This document shows positions 33,928 through 41,405 of a stretch of 64,000 nucleotides of DNA, piece after piece. The stretch spans positions 116,336 through 180,335 of the forward strand of contig NZ_KE386983.1 in NCBI RefSeq assembly GCF_000429905.1, given 5' to 3'. The notes beneath the pieces are model-generated. The model was not told where the DNA came from, did not search any database, and saw only the letters and a program-made list of their open reading frames with translations. The translations under genes were made by a program, and so were the position numbers. The stretch's first letter is position 1, and every line of letters starts with the position of its first letter. The DNA comes from Desulfatibacillum aliphaticivorans DSM 15576 (GTDB lineage: Bacteria > Desulfobacterota > Desulfobacteria > Desulfobacterales > Desulfatibacillaceae).

Positions 33928-34866
33928 CTACTGGCCGGGCATGGACTGCAGAATTTTCACCGAATCCCATTCCCATATTCCGCCCTGATTGGCCAGGGCG
34001 AAGCCGGTGAAGGAATCCCTATAAAACAACTCCACCGTGCGAATCAGGGTTTTTCCGTCCACCATGACCAGCATATTGCCATTCATGTCCCGGCTCCATT
34101 GAATCCGGTGCAACTGGCCGTCTTCCAGCATAGGATATTGACTGGCCATGTCAATGACATAACTGCGGCCGCCTTTTTCCCGGATGATCTGGATGGGCCG
34201 GTCCGCGGACGGCGACGCGTTGTATACAAGCCGGTACAGGGCCCGGGCCGGGTTTCCGCCCATTAATACCATTTCCATGGCCCCCTGGGAAGGCTCGGCC
34301 GCAAAGGAAACGTCCGCCTCAAAGGCCGCCGGGATGGAGCATGCGGTTTTGATGACCGCCGGGGTTTCATATTCCTTCACGCTTTGGGTCGCGGCGCCCT
34401 GCTGGGAGCTTTGGTCGTTCGTGGCGGCGTCCAGCATGCCTTTCAAGAGTATGTTGAGAACCTCCTCCCCCTGGTTGGAGCTGCTGCTTTTTTTGGCGGC
34501 GGCTTTCTTTTCGTTCACCTGGCTGCGAAGGCGCTTGCCTGGGGTGACCAGAAAAAAGCCCGAGTCCACGGTCCAGCGAGGAGAGAGCTTGTAATTGCCG
34601 TCCGAAAAATCGTCAGAAAAAAACACCGCACGGATTTTAGCCTTGTAGGCTTCCACCAATCCCCGCAACTCGTCCAGAAAACTGGGATGGGCGATCATTC
34701 TTTTGTCCGCGTTCTCTATGGCTTTTTCCAGGTCCGAAATCATGGATTGCAGAGTTTGGACGCTGGAGTCGCCGTCGTCCGCTGCAGCGGAAGCCGCCGG
34801 CATGGCGAATAATAATCCTGCAATCAGGATGCACGCAGCCAATTTTTTTATAGTATGATCCAACAT
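33928..34866 (-). CDS. Secreted hypothetical protein with concanavalin-like domain
   Basis: The 312-residue product starts after GGAGG and has a signal peptide ending near SAAADD. A short helical region (about 35-80) precedes AVFFSDDFSDGNYKLSPRWTVDSG, the start of a beta-sandwich like that in LamG or DUF1080-type glycan-binding proteins. A Lys/Ser-rich insertion (KKAAAKKSSSSNQGEE) splits the domain, and the C-terminal part resumes with FTGFALANQGGIWEWDSVKIL, typical of those folds. It may bind a glycan, but no catalytic residues can be named. It is upstream of DUF2959 and HXXEE genes with a 48-nt gap. Confidence 0.65.
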   Translation of the reverse strand: MLDHTIKKLAACILIAGLLFAMPAASAAADDGDSSVQTLQSMISDLEKAIENADKRMIAHPSFLDELRGLVEAYKAKIRAVFFSDDFSDGNYKLSPRWTVDSGFFLVTPGKRLRSQVNEKKAAAKKSSSSNQGEEVLNILLKGMLDAATNDQSSQQGAATQSVKEYETPAVIKTACSIPAAFEADVSFAAEPSQGAMEMVLMGGNPARALYRLVYNASPSADRPIQIIREKGGRSYVIDMASQYPMLEDGQLHRIQWSRDMNGNMLVMVDGKTLIRTVELFYRDSFTGFALANQGGIWEWDSVKILQSMPGQ

Positions 34867-35126
34867 AAAAAGTCCTCCTGCACCGGGCGTTATGGCCGAA
34901 CCAGCAAGTCAGGGCGCTAAAGGGCCGCCCTTCCTCGCAAAACGGGCTTTGATGCGTTCCCTGAAACGCGTTCCTGTTCCGACAAAGATTTTGGTTGCTG
35001 ACGTTACTGGGTAAACCATACCAAATCAGGTTATTGCATGGCAATGTCCTGTTTCACATGGTCTTTAAGATTGACTAAATAATATGAAGATGATTTACTT
35101 TCGCTGCTTCAAGAGGGGGGAGTGCA
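34867..35126. other. Divergent intergenic region
   Basis: This gap separates the minus-strand 33928-34866 gene from the plus-strand DUF2007 gene. It must hold promoters for both; no clear motif was recognised. Confidence 0.4.
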
Positions 35127-35450
35127 TTGCCGCAATTCATCGAAATTTTCCAGCCGAAAAACCAGGCGGAGTTCGCCATAGTGCAGAGTTTTCTCCGCGC
35201 GGAGGGCGTGGATTGCATTGAAAAGCGCCCGCGGCATGAGAACGGCCAAAAGCCGCGCCCGGAGAAGGGCCTTCCCGCGCCTTTGTGGGCGCCCGCGGAC
35301 CAGGCCGAGCAAGCCCGTGAAATCATCGCCGCCTATCTGGAGAAAGCCTCCCTGTCCGAGGAAGATTGGGCCGTCAAGCCGCCGAAAGGCTCCGGCTCCT
35401 TTTTGCAGAAAATCCGAAGCCTGCTTATCAGGATTCTGTCCGGCCCCTGA
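35127..35450 (+). CDS. DUF2007 (putative signal-transducing protein)
   Basis: The start is TTG 35127, with GGGGGGAG 6-8 nt upstream. The 107-residue protein begins PQFIEIFQPKNQAEFAIVQSFLRAEGVDC, the GlnB-like DUF2007 core, followed by LPAPLWAPADQAEQAREIIAAYLE. Proteins of this family are small alpha-beta modules of unknown function, found alone or fused to zinc ribbons. There is no signal peptide. A membrane protein gene follows 62 nt downstream in the same direction. Confidence 0.75.
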   Translation: MPQFIEIFQPKNQAEFAIVQSFLRAEGVDCIEKRPRHENGQKPRPEKGLPAPLWAPADQAEQAREIIAAYLEKASLSEEDWAVKPPKGSGSFLQKIRSLLIRILSGP

Positions 35451-35512
35451 CGGGTTGCGGCTTCGGTCCCATTGTTACTTTTTGCAATCCTTAAAAGCAC
35501 AGGAGGTAAGCC

Positions 35513-36145
35513 ATGACCCCGAATTCCCAGGCCACCCAGGCCATATTGAGAGACCCCAGCAATTTCCAGTGGTATATCATTCCCTTGCTGCTGCTCGTCC
35601 TGTACGTCTACGCCAATGAGGTTCAGCACAAGCGATGGAGCGTCATCCTTGGCGGCCTGGCCTTGTGGGGCATGGATTGGTTTAACGAAATCTGGAACAG
35701 CCTGTTTTTGCACTTCACCAATTTTGCGCCTTGCTGGGGCTTGGCCAAGAATTCCTGCTTTATCATCCTCACCGGCCTGAATATAGAAATTTGCTTCATG
35801 TTCGCCATCATGGGCATTGTGTTTTTAAAGCAATTGCCCGAGGACAAGGACATGAAAATCCTGGGCGTGAACAACCGCTGGTTCATGTCCGTGGTCTTTT
35901 CCCTGCTGGCCGTGTTTGTGGAGATCCTGCTTAATCTGGCCGGCGCCCTGGTCTGGGAGTGGGGTTTCTGGAATATCAAGTTTCCTGTGTTCATCTTTTT
36001 GCTGGGCTATTTTCCGTTTTTTGTTGTTGCCTTTAAGGTGCATGATATGGAAAACAGAAAGAATCAAATCAGGGCCGTTTTGGGGATCCTGGGATTTGAC
36101 TTGGCCTGCCTTATCGTGTTCGGAGGCGTCCTGGGTTGGATTTAA
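35513..36145 (+). CDS. Polytopic membrane protein of unknown function
   Basis: ATG 35513 has AGGAGG upstream. The 210-residue protein has six hydrophobic helices: about 22-38, 44-56, 78-105, 125-150, 152-172 and 187-209. Cys and Trp occur near the helix ends (FAPCWGLAKNSCF). There is no recognisable transporter or enzymatic motif. It is probably an inner-membrane protein, cotranscribed with the DUF2007 gene or on its own. Confidence 0.7.
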   Translation: MTPNSQATQAILRDPSNFQWYIIPLLLLVLYVYANEVQHKRWSVILGGLALWGMDWFNEIWNSLFLHFTNFAPCWGLAKNSCFIILTGLNIEICFMFAIMGIVFLKQLPEDKDMKILGVNNRWFMSVVFSLLAVFVEILLNLAGALVWEWGFWNIKFPVFIFLLGYFPFFVVAFKVHDMENRKNQIRAVLGILGFDLACLIVFGGVLGWI

Positions 36146-36221
36146 GCCCCGTCCTGATTATCACTATGGCGTTTTTACGTGCGAAATCCGTGCAAAGATT
36201 TCGCCGACGGGAGGATAGGTC

Positions 36222-37028
36222 GTGTCCAACATAGGAAAAGAAATACGGATGGAAAGGCTTATGGACCGCAACACCGGCAGGATGGTTGTGGTTCCCATGG
36301 ACCACGGCGTGACGGTCGGCCCCATATTCGGGCTGGTGGACATCGCCCAGGCCGTGAACACCATCGCCGAGGGCGGCGCCAATGCGGTCATCGGGCATAT
36401 CGGCCTGCCGCGCTGGGGCCATCGCAAGGGCGGCAAGGACATCGGGCTGATCCTGCATTTGTCCGCGTCCACCATGGTTTCCCCCAGGCCTAACAAAAAA
36501 GTCTTGGTCAATACCGTGGAAAACGCCCTCCGTATGGGCGCTGACGGGGTTTCCGTGCACGTGAACCTCGGGGACGACGATGAGCCCGCCATGCTGCAGG
36601 CTTTGGGCGAGGTGGCCGTGGAATGCAACTACTGGGGCATGCCTTTGCTGGCCATGATGTATCCTCGGGGCCGGAACATCGAAAATGAAACCGATCCTGA
36701 AATGGTGCGGCTGGCCGCCCGGGTGGGCGCGGAGTTGGGCGCGGATTTCGTCAAGGTAAGCTACACAGGCGATCCGGAATCCTTTGCCAGGGTGGTGGAG
36801 GGGTGCCCGGCGCCGATCCTCATCGCCGGGGGCAGCAAACTCTCGGCCGAAGAAATGTTCGTGACCATTGAAAACGCCATGAAGGCCGGCGCCAAAGGGC
36901 TTTCCGTAGGCCGCAACGTGTTTCAGAGCAAGGATCCTGTGGCCTTTTTGCAGTACGCCTGCTCCATCGTGCATGATGGCATGACCGCCCAGGAGGCTGC
37001 GGAAAAATACCGGGAAAAAGTCGGCTGA
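36222..37028 (+). CDS. 2-amino-3,7-dideoxy-D-threo-hept-6-ulosonate synthase-like aldolase
   Basis: This is a class I aldolase of the DhnA/FbaB family, with 268 residues and a GTG start after GGGAGG. VVPMDHGVTVGPIFGL is the first strand signature, VNLGDDDEPAMLQALGEV and LLAMMYPRGRNIENE follow, and the Schiff-base Lys is in GADFVKVSYTGD (~residue 178). PILIAGGSK and GLSVGRNVFQ bind phosphate. In methanogens and many sulfate reducers this enzyme (ADH synthase) starts the alternative route to 3-dehydroquinate for aromatic amino acids. Fructose-bisphosphate aldolase is the main alternative. No partner 3-dehydroquinate synthase II is in the window. Confidence 0.82.
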   Translation: MSNIGKEIRMERLMDRNTGRMVVVPMDHGVTVGPIFGLVDIAQAVNTIAEGGANAVIGHIGLPRWGHRKGGKDIGLILHLSASTMVSPRPNKKVLVNTVENALRMGADGVSVHVNLGDDDEPAMLQALGEVAVECNYWGMPLLAMMYPRGRNIENETDPEMVRLAARVGAELGADFVKVSYTGDPESFARVVEGCPAPILIAGGSKLSAEEMFVTIENAMKAGAKGLSVGRNVFQSKDPVAFLQYACSIVHDGMTAQEAAEKYREKVG

Positions 37029-37057
37029 TACATTTCCGCCCATCGCTGAAAAAAGTA

Positions 37058-37098
37058 AACGCCATTCCAGGGGTTCCCGTTCCCGGAATGGCGTTTTT
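37058..37098 (+). terminator. Intrinsic terminator after the aldolase
   Basis: AACGCCATTCC (37058-37068) pairs perfectly with GGAATGGCGTT (37085-37095), extended by inner GG/CC pairs, then TTTTT. Confidence 0.9.
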
Positions 37099-37188
37099 AA
37101 TGTCGGGAGGCGGGATGTCCTTGCCATCGGTCGCTTCCGCCAGGGCCTTGCCAGTGACCCTCTGTCCCCGACAAACCGTATTTACTTC

Positions 37189-38565
37189 TTAGTGAAACAG
37201 GCTTCCGATAAAACAGTCGTTGTCGCTGCTGTCGTCGTCATCGTCATCGTCGCTTTCGTCCGTTGTAGAGGTGACCGCCGAGGTGAGGTCCGAATCCGTG
37301 GCTTCCGTGTAGGAGGCGATTTTGATTCCGTATTTCACGCCGTCGTTCAGCCCTTGAATGGTGTAAAAATAGTAGTCGTTGCTGTTTTGCGTCGGGTCGG
37401 TGACAAGGGCGTGGAGCTTGTACTCCGAGTTGCTGGAGGAATAGTTCTTTACTTCCACCTTATAGCCTTCCACGTTCCACGCATCGCAAAGCCACTTGAT
37501 CCTTATGGTGGACTCCCCTATGGAAACCACTGTCAAGTCCGTGGGGGCGTCAATCTCATCTCCGCCGATAAATGATCCCAGGCCCATGGGCCCGTTCAAA
37601 TCCGTGATATTGGACGTGTTGAGGTAAGCGTTGTCCATGATGGTCACGTTTCCATCCAGGTCCACAATGCTCAGGGTGTTGTCCGTGGAGTCGATCACGT
37701 AGGCGTCGGAGCCGTTAAGCGGAACGGACAGGCCGGAAGGCGAGGAGCCCACGGCCACGCCTTCTTCCAGCACGGAGAAGGTGACGGCGTTGATGATGCT
37801 GACGGTTCCGTCGGTCCGGTTGGCCGCATACAGGTAGCTGTCCCAGGAGGCCAGGGCCAAGGCGTAGGGGCCATTACCCACGGTGATGGTTTTCACCACT
37901 TCCAGTTCGTCCCCATCGATGACGGAGATGGTTCCGTCGCCTTCGTTAGCTACGTATACGTAGTCGTTGTGTCTTGCGGCCACGATTCCTCCGGGGGAAT
38001 CTCCCACGCTGATTTCAGAAACCCCGTCGGAATCCACCACACTGACCGTGTCGTCATCCGCATTGGTTACGAATATGCGGTCTCCGTCATTAAGGACGGC
38101 GACGCCCTGGGGCGAGCCCCCCACGCTGTATGTTCCGGTTTTGGAAATATTTTCAGGATCCGAGATGTTCAGCTTGACTACCTGTTCGTTGGAAGTGCTG
38201 ACCACATAAACGTACTCTGCGTCTTTATCAATGGCTATGCCTCCCAGTTCTCCGCCGATGCTGATGGTGTCAATGACTTCGTCCTGGGTTGTGGCAATAT
38301 GGCTGGTCTGAATAACCGAAACCGTTCCGCTGATGGAATTGGCCACGAACACGTATTGGCCGTCAGGGGTTACCACCACGCCCTTTGGGCCGTTTTCCAC
38401 ATCAATTTCCGCGGTAATTTCATCCGTGTCAAAGTCCACCACGGCTATGGAGTCCGAGCCCGTGTTGGGAATGTATGCGTACATGCCGGCAAAAGCGGCG
38501 CCTGAGCCTAAACACAAAAAAATGGCTGCAATGGTAAAAGTGACTGCCGAATTAACGATTTTCAT
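37189..38565 (-). CDS. Secreted YVTN beta-propeller with fibronectin III domain and CFI-type C terminus
   Basis: ATG 38565 is chosen because AGGAG precedes it and the next residues form a signal peptide (MKIVNSAVTFTIAAIFLCLG to ~AFA). Residues ~28-330 carry seven ~42-residue blades of the YVTN type, each with GxxPxGVAV...YVYVAN...TVSVID. A fibronectin type III domain (~345-435, APTDLTVVSIGESTIRIKW) follows. An Asp/Ser run then ends in DCFIGSLFH, 8 residues from the stop. The Cys-Phe-Ile resembles the CFI-type tail of many deltaproteobacterial surface proteins, but the usual longer helix after it is absent. It is probably cell-surface or extracellular; the ligand is unknown. Confidence 0.8.
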   Translation of the reverse strand: MKIVNSAVTFTIAAIFLCLGSGAAFAGMYAYIPNTGSDSIAVVDFDTDEITAEIDVENGPKGVVVTPDGQYVFVANSISGTVSVIQTSHIATTQDEVIDTISIGGELGGIAIDKDAEYVYVVSTSNEQVVKLNISDPENISKTGTYSVGGSPQGVAVLNDGDRIFVTNADDDTVSVVDSDGVSEISVGDSPGGIVAARHNDYVYVANEGDGTISVIDGDELEVVKTITVGNGPYALALASWDSYLYAANRTDGTVSIINAVTFSVLEEGVAVGSSPSGLSVPLNGSDAYVIDSTDNTLSIVDLDGNVTIMDNAYLNTSNITDLNGPMGLGSFIGGDEIDAPTDLTVVSIGESTIRIKWLCDAWNVEGYKVEVKNYSSSNSEYKLHALVTDPTQNSNDYYFYTIQGLNDGVKYGIKIASYTEATDSDLTSAVTSTTDESDDDDDDDSSDNDCFIGSLFH

Positions 38566-38742
38566 TTTTTCTCCTGGTCTAAGGGGCCGCTCTATGGCGG
38601 CCTCCGCAATTGTCGTTTCGCTAAGGGAGTCGGCGCCGAACAAGGTTTGGTTACAAAGTCTGCAGAAGTATCAAATTTTTTTGGGGTGTGTTATAAAAGC
38701 CGTCAATAAACACGATATTCTGCTGGAAAGAGATCCGTTTTG

Positions 38743-40230
38743 ATGAGAATTTCCCCCTACGCGGCAACCTTGGCTGGAGCCATTTTGATTCTTTACGCTC
38801 AGGGAGGTTTTGTTCCCGGCTACTCGCCGGATTCCGTTCAATACCTTGCCTGCGCAAATAATCTGATGGATGGAAAAGGCTTCCACTCCTTTGACGGCTT
38901 GCCTTTCACCGGCTGGGCGCCCTTGCAGCCGCTTATAATCGCCTTCATGGGCATTTTGGGGATGAATCCCGTTACAGCGCCTTTTTGGATCAGCCTGTTC
39001 AGTTTGGCGGGTATCGTATTTACCGTACATTATGTTTTGGAACGGAGCCTGAGCAGCCGGCCTTTAATAATAATCGGAACATTTTCCATGCTCATGCCGG
39101 CCATGTTCGCCTTTTATTATATGGCTTGGTCCGAGCCGCTTTTTTGCCTTTTGGCCCTGTGGCTGGTTATTTTTTTTCACAAATACCTGGAGCGGGAAAA
39201 AGCCGCGCTTCTGGCTGCGGCCGGCGTCATGGCGGGCCTGGCTTGTTTGCAGCGTTATATCGGCGCCTGCCTGGTTATGGCGGCGGTCTTTCTTTTGCTT
39301 GTGCGGCCGAGCAGAACGGGGTTTTTGCAAAGGATAAAGGAGTGCCTGCTTTTCGGGACCATCGCCTCCGCCCCGGTTTTTGCGTGGATGGCCAGAAACT
39401 ATGTGACCGTCTCCTATCTTACCGGGCCGCGCAAGCCTTCCGGCCACAATCTTTTTGAAGTCCTCAATACATTCGGCGCCACGGCCGCTTATTTGGTTTA
39501 TCCGTGGGACATGTCCAAACCGCTTAAGGCCCTCCTGATTTTTGCGGCGGCGGGATTTATGGGATTAGCATTCAAAAAAGCCGGCGGCGTTTCCATGGCC
39601 GTCAATTCCTTCAAAAAGTGGACCTTCCCCTGGACTTTGGGAGTGATGACCGCCGCTTACATCAGCGCCATCTTTTTGACCTATTTGAACACCCTTCTCG
39701 ACGACTCCGCAACGCGTTACATAGCCGTTTTTTATTTCGGAATCATCATTTTGGCTTTCTGGCTTTTTGACCGGGCTTCGTCAACAAAGGACGCTAAATC
39801 CCCGGAGCGGACAAAAAGCATTATCATGCTTGTGTGTGCAGCGTGGCTGGCGGCGGGACTTGTTGGATCGGTAAAGAATGCCGCGGATTTGCACAATGCC
39901 GGCGTTGGCAACTACCATGAAAAAAAATGGGCGGACTCGGGGACGGCGCAATGGATAACGGAAAACCCTCCCACAGGAAGGGCTTACAGCAACCTCGCCC
40001 ATTTTGTCTATTACAAGACAGGCGCCGAATGCCGTCTGTTGCCGAAAGAGCGGTCAAAGCTCGACATGCTTCACGCCGACGTCCTTGAAAACGGCTCCGT
40101 GCAGGTGATCTGGTTTAACGCTGCCAATCGAAAGCCTGACTATAGCCTGGATTCATTTATGAATAAGTACCGGGTTGTTATCAATGCAGCGCTCAATGAC
40201 GGAAAAGTCCTAACCCTTTATCCGTCATGA
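38743..40230 (+). CDS. GT39/ArnT-like polytopic glycosyltransferase
   Basis: ATG 38743 follows an in-frame TTG; GGAAAGAG is upstream. The 495-residue membrane protein has eleven or so helices and a short C-terminal soluble part. The first periplasmic loop contains GYSPDSVQYLACANNLMDGKG, an Asp in the position of the catalytic Asp of PMT/ArnT-type enzymes that use lipid-linked sugars. The rest is divergent. The last ~80 residues (WADSGTAQWITENPPTGRAY...) form a periplasmic domain. It may transfer sugars or lipid-linked groups to envelope glycans. It is transcribed divergently from the propeller gene. Confidence 0.7.
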   Translation: MRISPYAATLAGAILILYAQGGFVPGYSPDSVQYLACANNLMDGKGFHSFDGLPFTGWAPLQPLIIAFMGILGMNPVTAPFWISLFSLAGIVFTVHYVLERSLSSRPLIIIGTFSMLMPAMFAFYYMAWSEPLFCLLALWLVIFFHKYLEREKAALLAAAGVMAGLACLQRYIGACLVMAAVFLLLVRPSRTGFLQRIKECLLFGTIASAPVFAWMARNYVTVSYLTGPRKPSGHNLFEVLNTFGATAAYLVYPWDMSKPLKALLIFAAAGFMGLAFKKAGGVSMAVNSFKKWTFPWTLGVMTAAYISAIFLTYLNTLLDDSATRYIAVFYFGIIILAFWLFDRASSTKDAKSPERTKSIIMLVCAAWLAAGLVGSVKNAADLHNAGVGNYHEKKWADSGTAQWITENPPTGRAYSNLAHFVYYKTGAECRLLPKERSKLDMLHADVLENGSVQVIWFNAANRKPDYSLDSFMNKYRVVINAALNDGKVLTLYPS

Positions 40231-40447
40231 GTGCTGCGCCGCTGTTTTAAAGCCGGCGTCCACTTAATTCGCCTCCGTCTTCAAGCCCTATCTGCAGCGT
40301 GCCTCCTCCTGCGTTCACTTTTCTTGTCATGCTGATTTCCTTGTGATATCATGTTTCTATGCATTTGTACGATCGGATGAAATATTGCGTTTTTTAATTC
40401 TGTTCAGCCCGGATGGAAAAACCGCCTCACGGACTTGTGGATATTCT

Positions 40448-41395
40448 ATGCTCAAAGACGATGATTACGGCTTTTTGGAAGGAAGGCATGAACCGACTGA
40501 CGATCCGTTTTGGCAGGAGTCCTGGTATTTCAATTTTGCAGACTCTGAAACCGACACTTACGGACTGACCCGCATTGCGTATTGCCCTTATAAGGGAAAA
40601 GCAGACGGATTGTTGCTGGCTTCCATAAACGGGCGGCCCGCCATATTATACCCGGCAGTGGGCAAATCTTTGCAATCCAGGGAGGTTTTCATCAACCCGC
40701 CTGAGTGCTTGAAAACTAGAGGCCTGGAGTTTGCCTGCCGCTCCCCCATGGGCCGTTGGGACTTGAGGTTAAAAACCCGAAACGTGGAAATGAACCTGGC
40801 TTTCAAGGCGATAACCCCCATGCACATGTTTCCGGAAGTGATTACCACGGACGGAAAGTCCGCCGCCGCCAGGCATTACGAACAAGGCGGCGCGGTCAAC
40901 GGCGTGATTCGCCGGAAAGGAAAGAAAAGCGAGATCAACGGCATGGGGCAGCGCGATCATTCCTGGGGCCCCAGGCACTGGTCCGGGGTGGGATCGTGGA
41001 CCTGGATAAGCGCGCAATTCTCCTCGGGCTGGGCTTTTAATTACTGGAACCTGGGAGAGGGGTCGCCGGCGAAAACCTGCGGGTTTCTGGGCGACGCAAA
41101 AGGAAGCGTGGATTTGATCCAGGGAGAGGCGGAGTGGAAAAAAAAGGACGGCTCCGGCCTGAATCTTACCATAACCCCGGAAGGCCAGTCAGTCAGGGAA
41201 ATTGCTTTTCAGGGAAGGACCCGCTGGTCTTTGTTCAAAGACGGAGCAATCATTAATGAGAATTTCGGCGTTTTTTCCTGCAACGGCGAGCAGGGCGTCG
41301 GCGTAGTAGAGCGTCTGTATAAACCGCGTTTCGGCTTGGCGAGCTACTTGCCGGAAGTCCCCAAAATGGTCGCACTAGGCCTGCAAAGCCTGTAA
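40448..41395 (+). CDS. AttH-like (DUF7064/DUF7065-type) lipocalin-fold protein
   Basis: ATG 40448 (MLKDDDYGFLEGRHEPTDDP) is preferred over an upstream start because the protein's conserved part begins there. The 315-residue product has the two-lobe beta-barrel pattern of AttH and hydroxyneurosporene-synthase-like proteins: WQESWYFNFADSETDTYGL near the N terminus and GMGQRDHSWGPRHWSGVGSWTWI (~residues 172-194), a hallmark HxWG-type site. No signal peptide is visible. It lies 10 nt upstream of a phosphotransferase-like gene, so the two are probably cotranscribed. Family members act on isoprenoid or lipid substrates, or bind them; the substrate here is unknown. Confidence 0.72.
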   Translation: MLKDDDYGFLEGRHEPTDDPFWQESWYFNFADSETDTYGLTRIAYCPYKGKADGLLLASINGRPAILYPAVGKSLQSREVFINPPECLKTRGLEFACRSPMGRWDLRLKTRNVEMNLAFKAITPMHMFPEVITTDGKSAAARHYEQGGAVNGVIRRKGKKSEINGMGQRDHSWGPRHWSGVGSWTWISAQFSSGWAFNYWNLGEGSPAKTCGFLGDAKGSVDLIQGEAEWKKKDGSGLNLTITPEGQSVREIAFQGRTRWSLFKDGAIINENFGVFSCNGEQGVGVVERLYKPRFGLASYLPEVPKMVALGLQSL

Positions 41396-41405
41396 GAGAA
41401 GAGTT

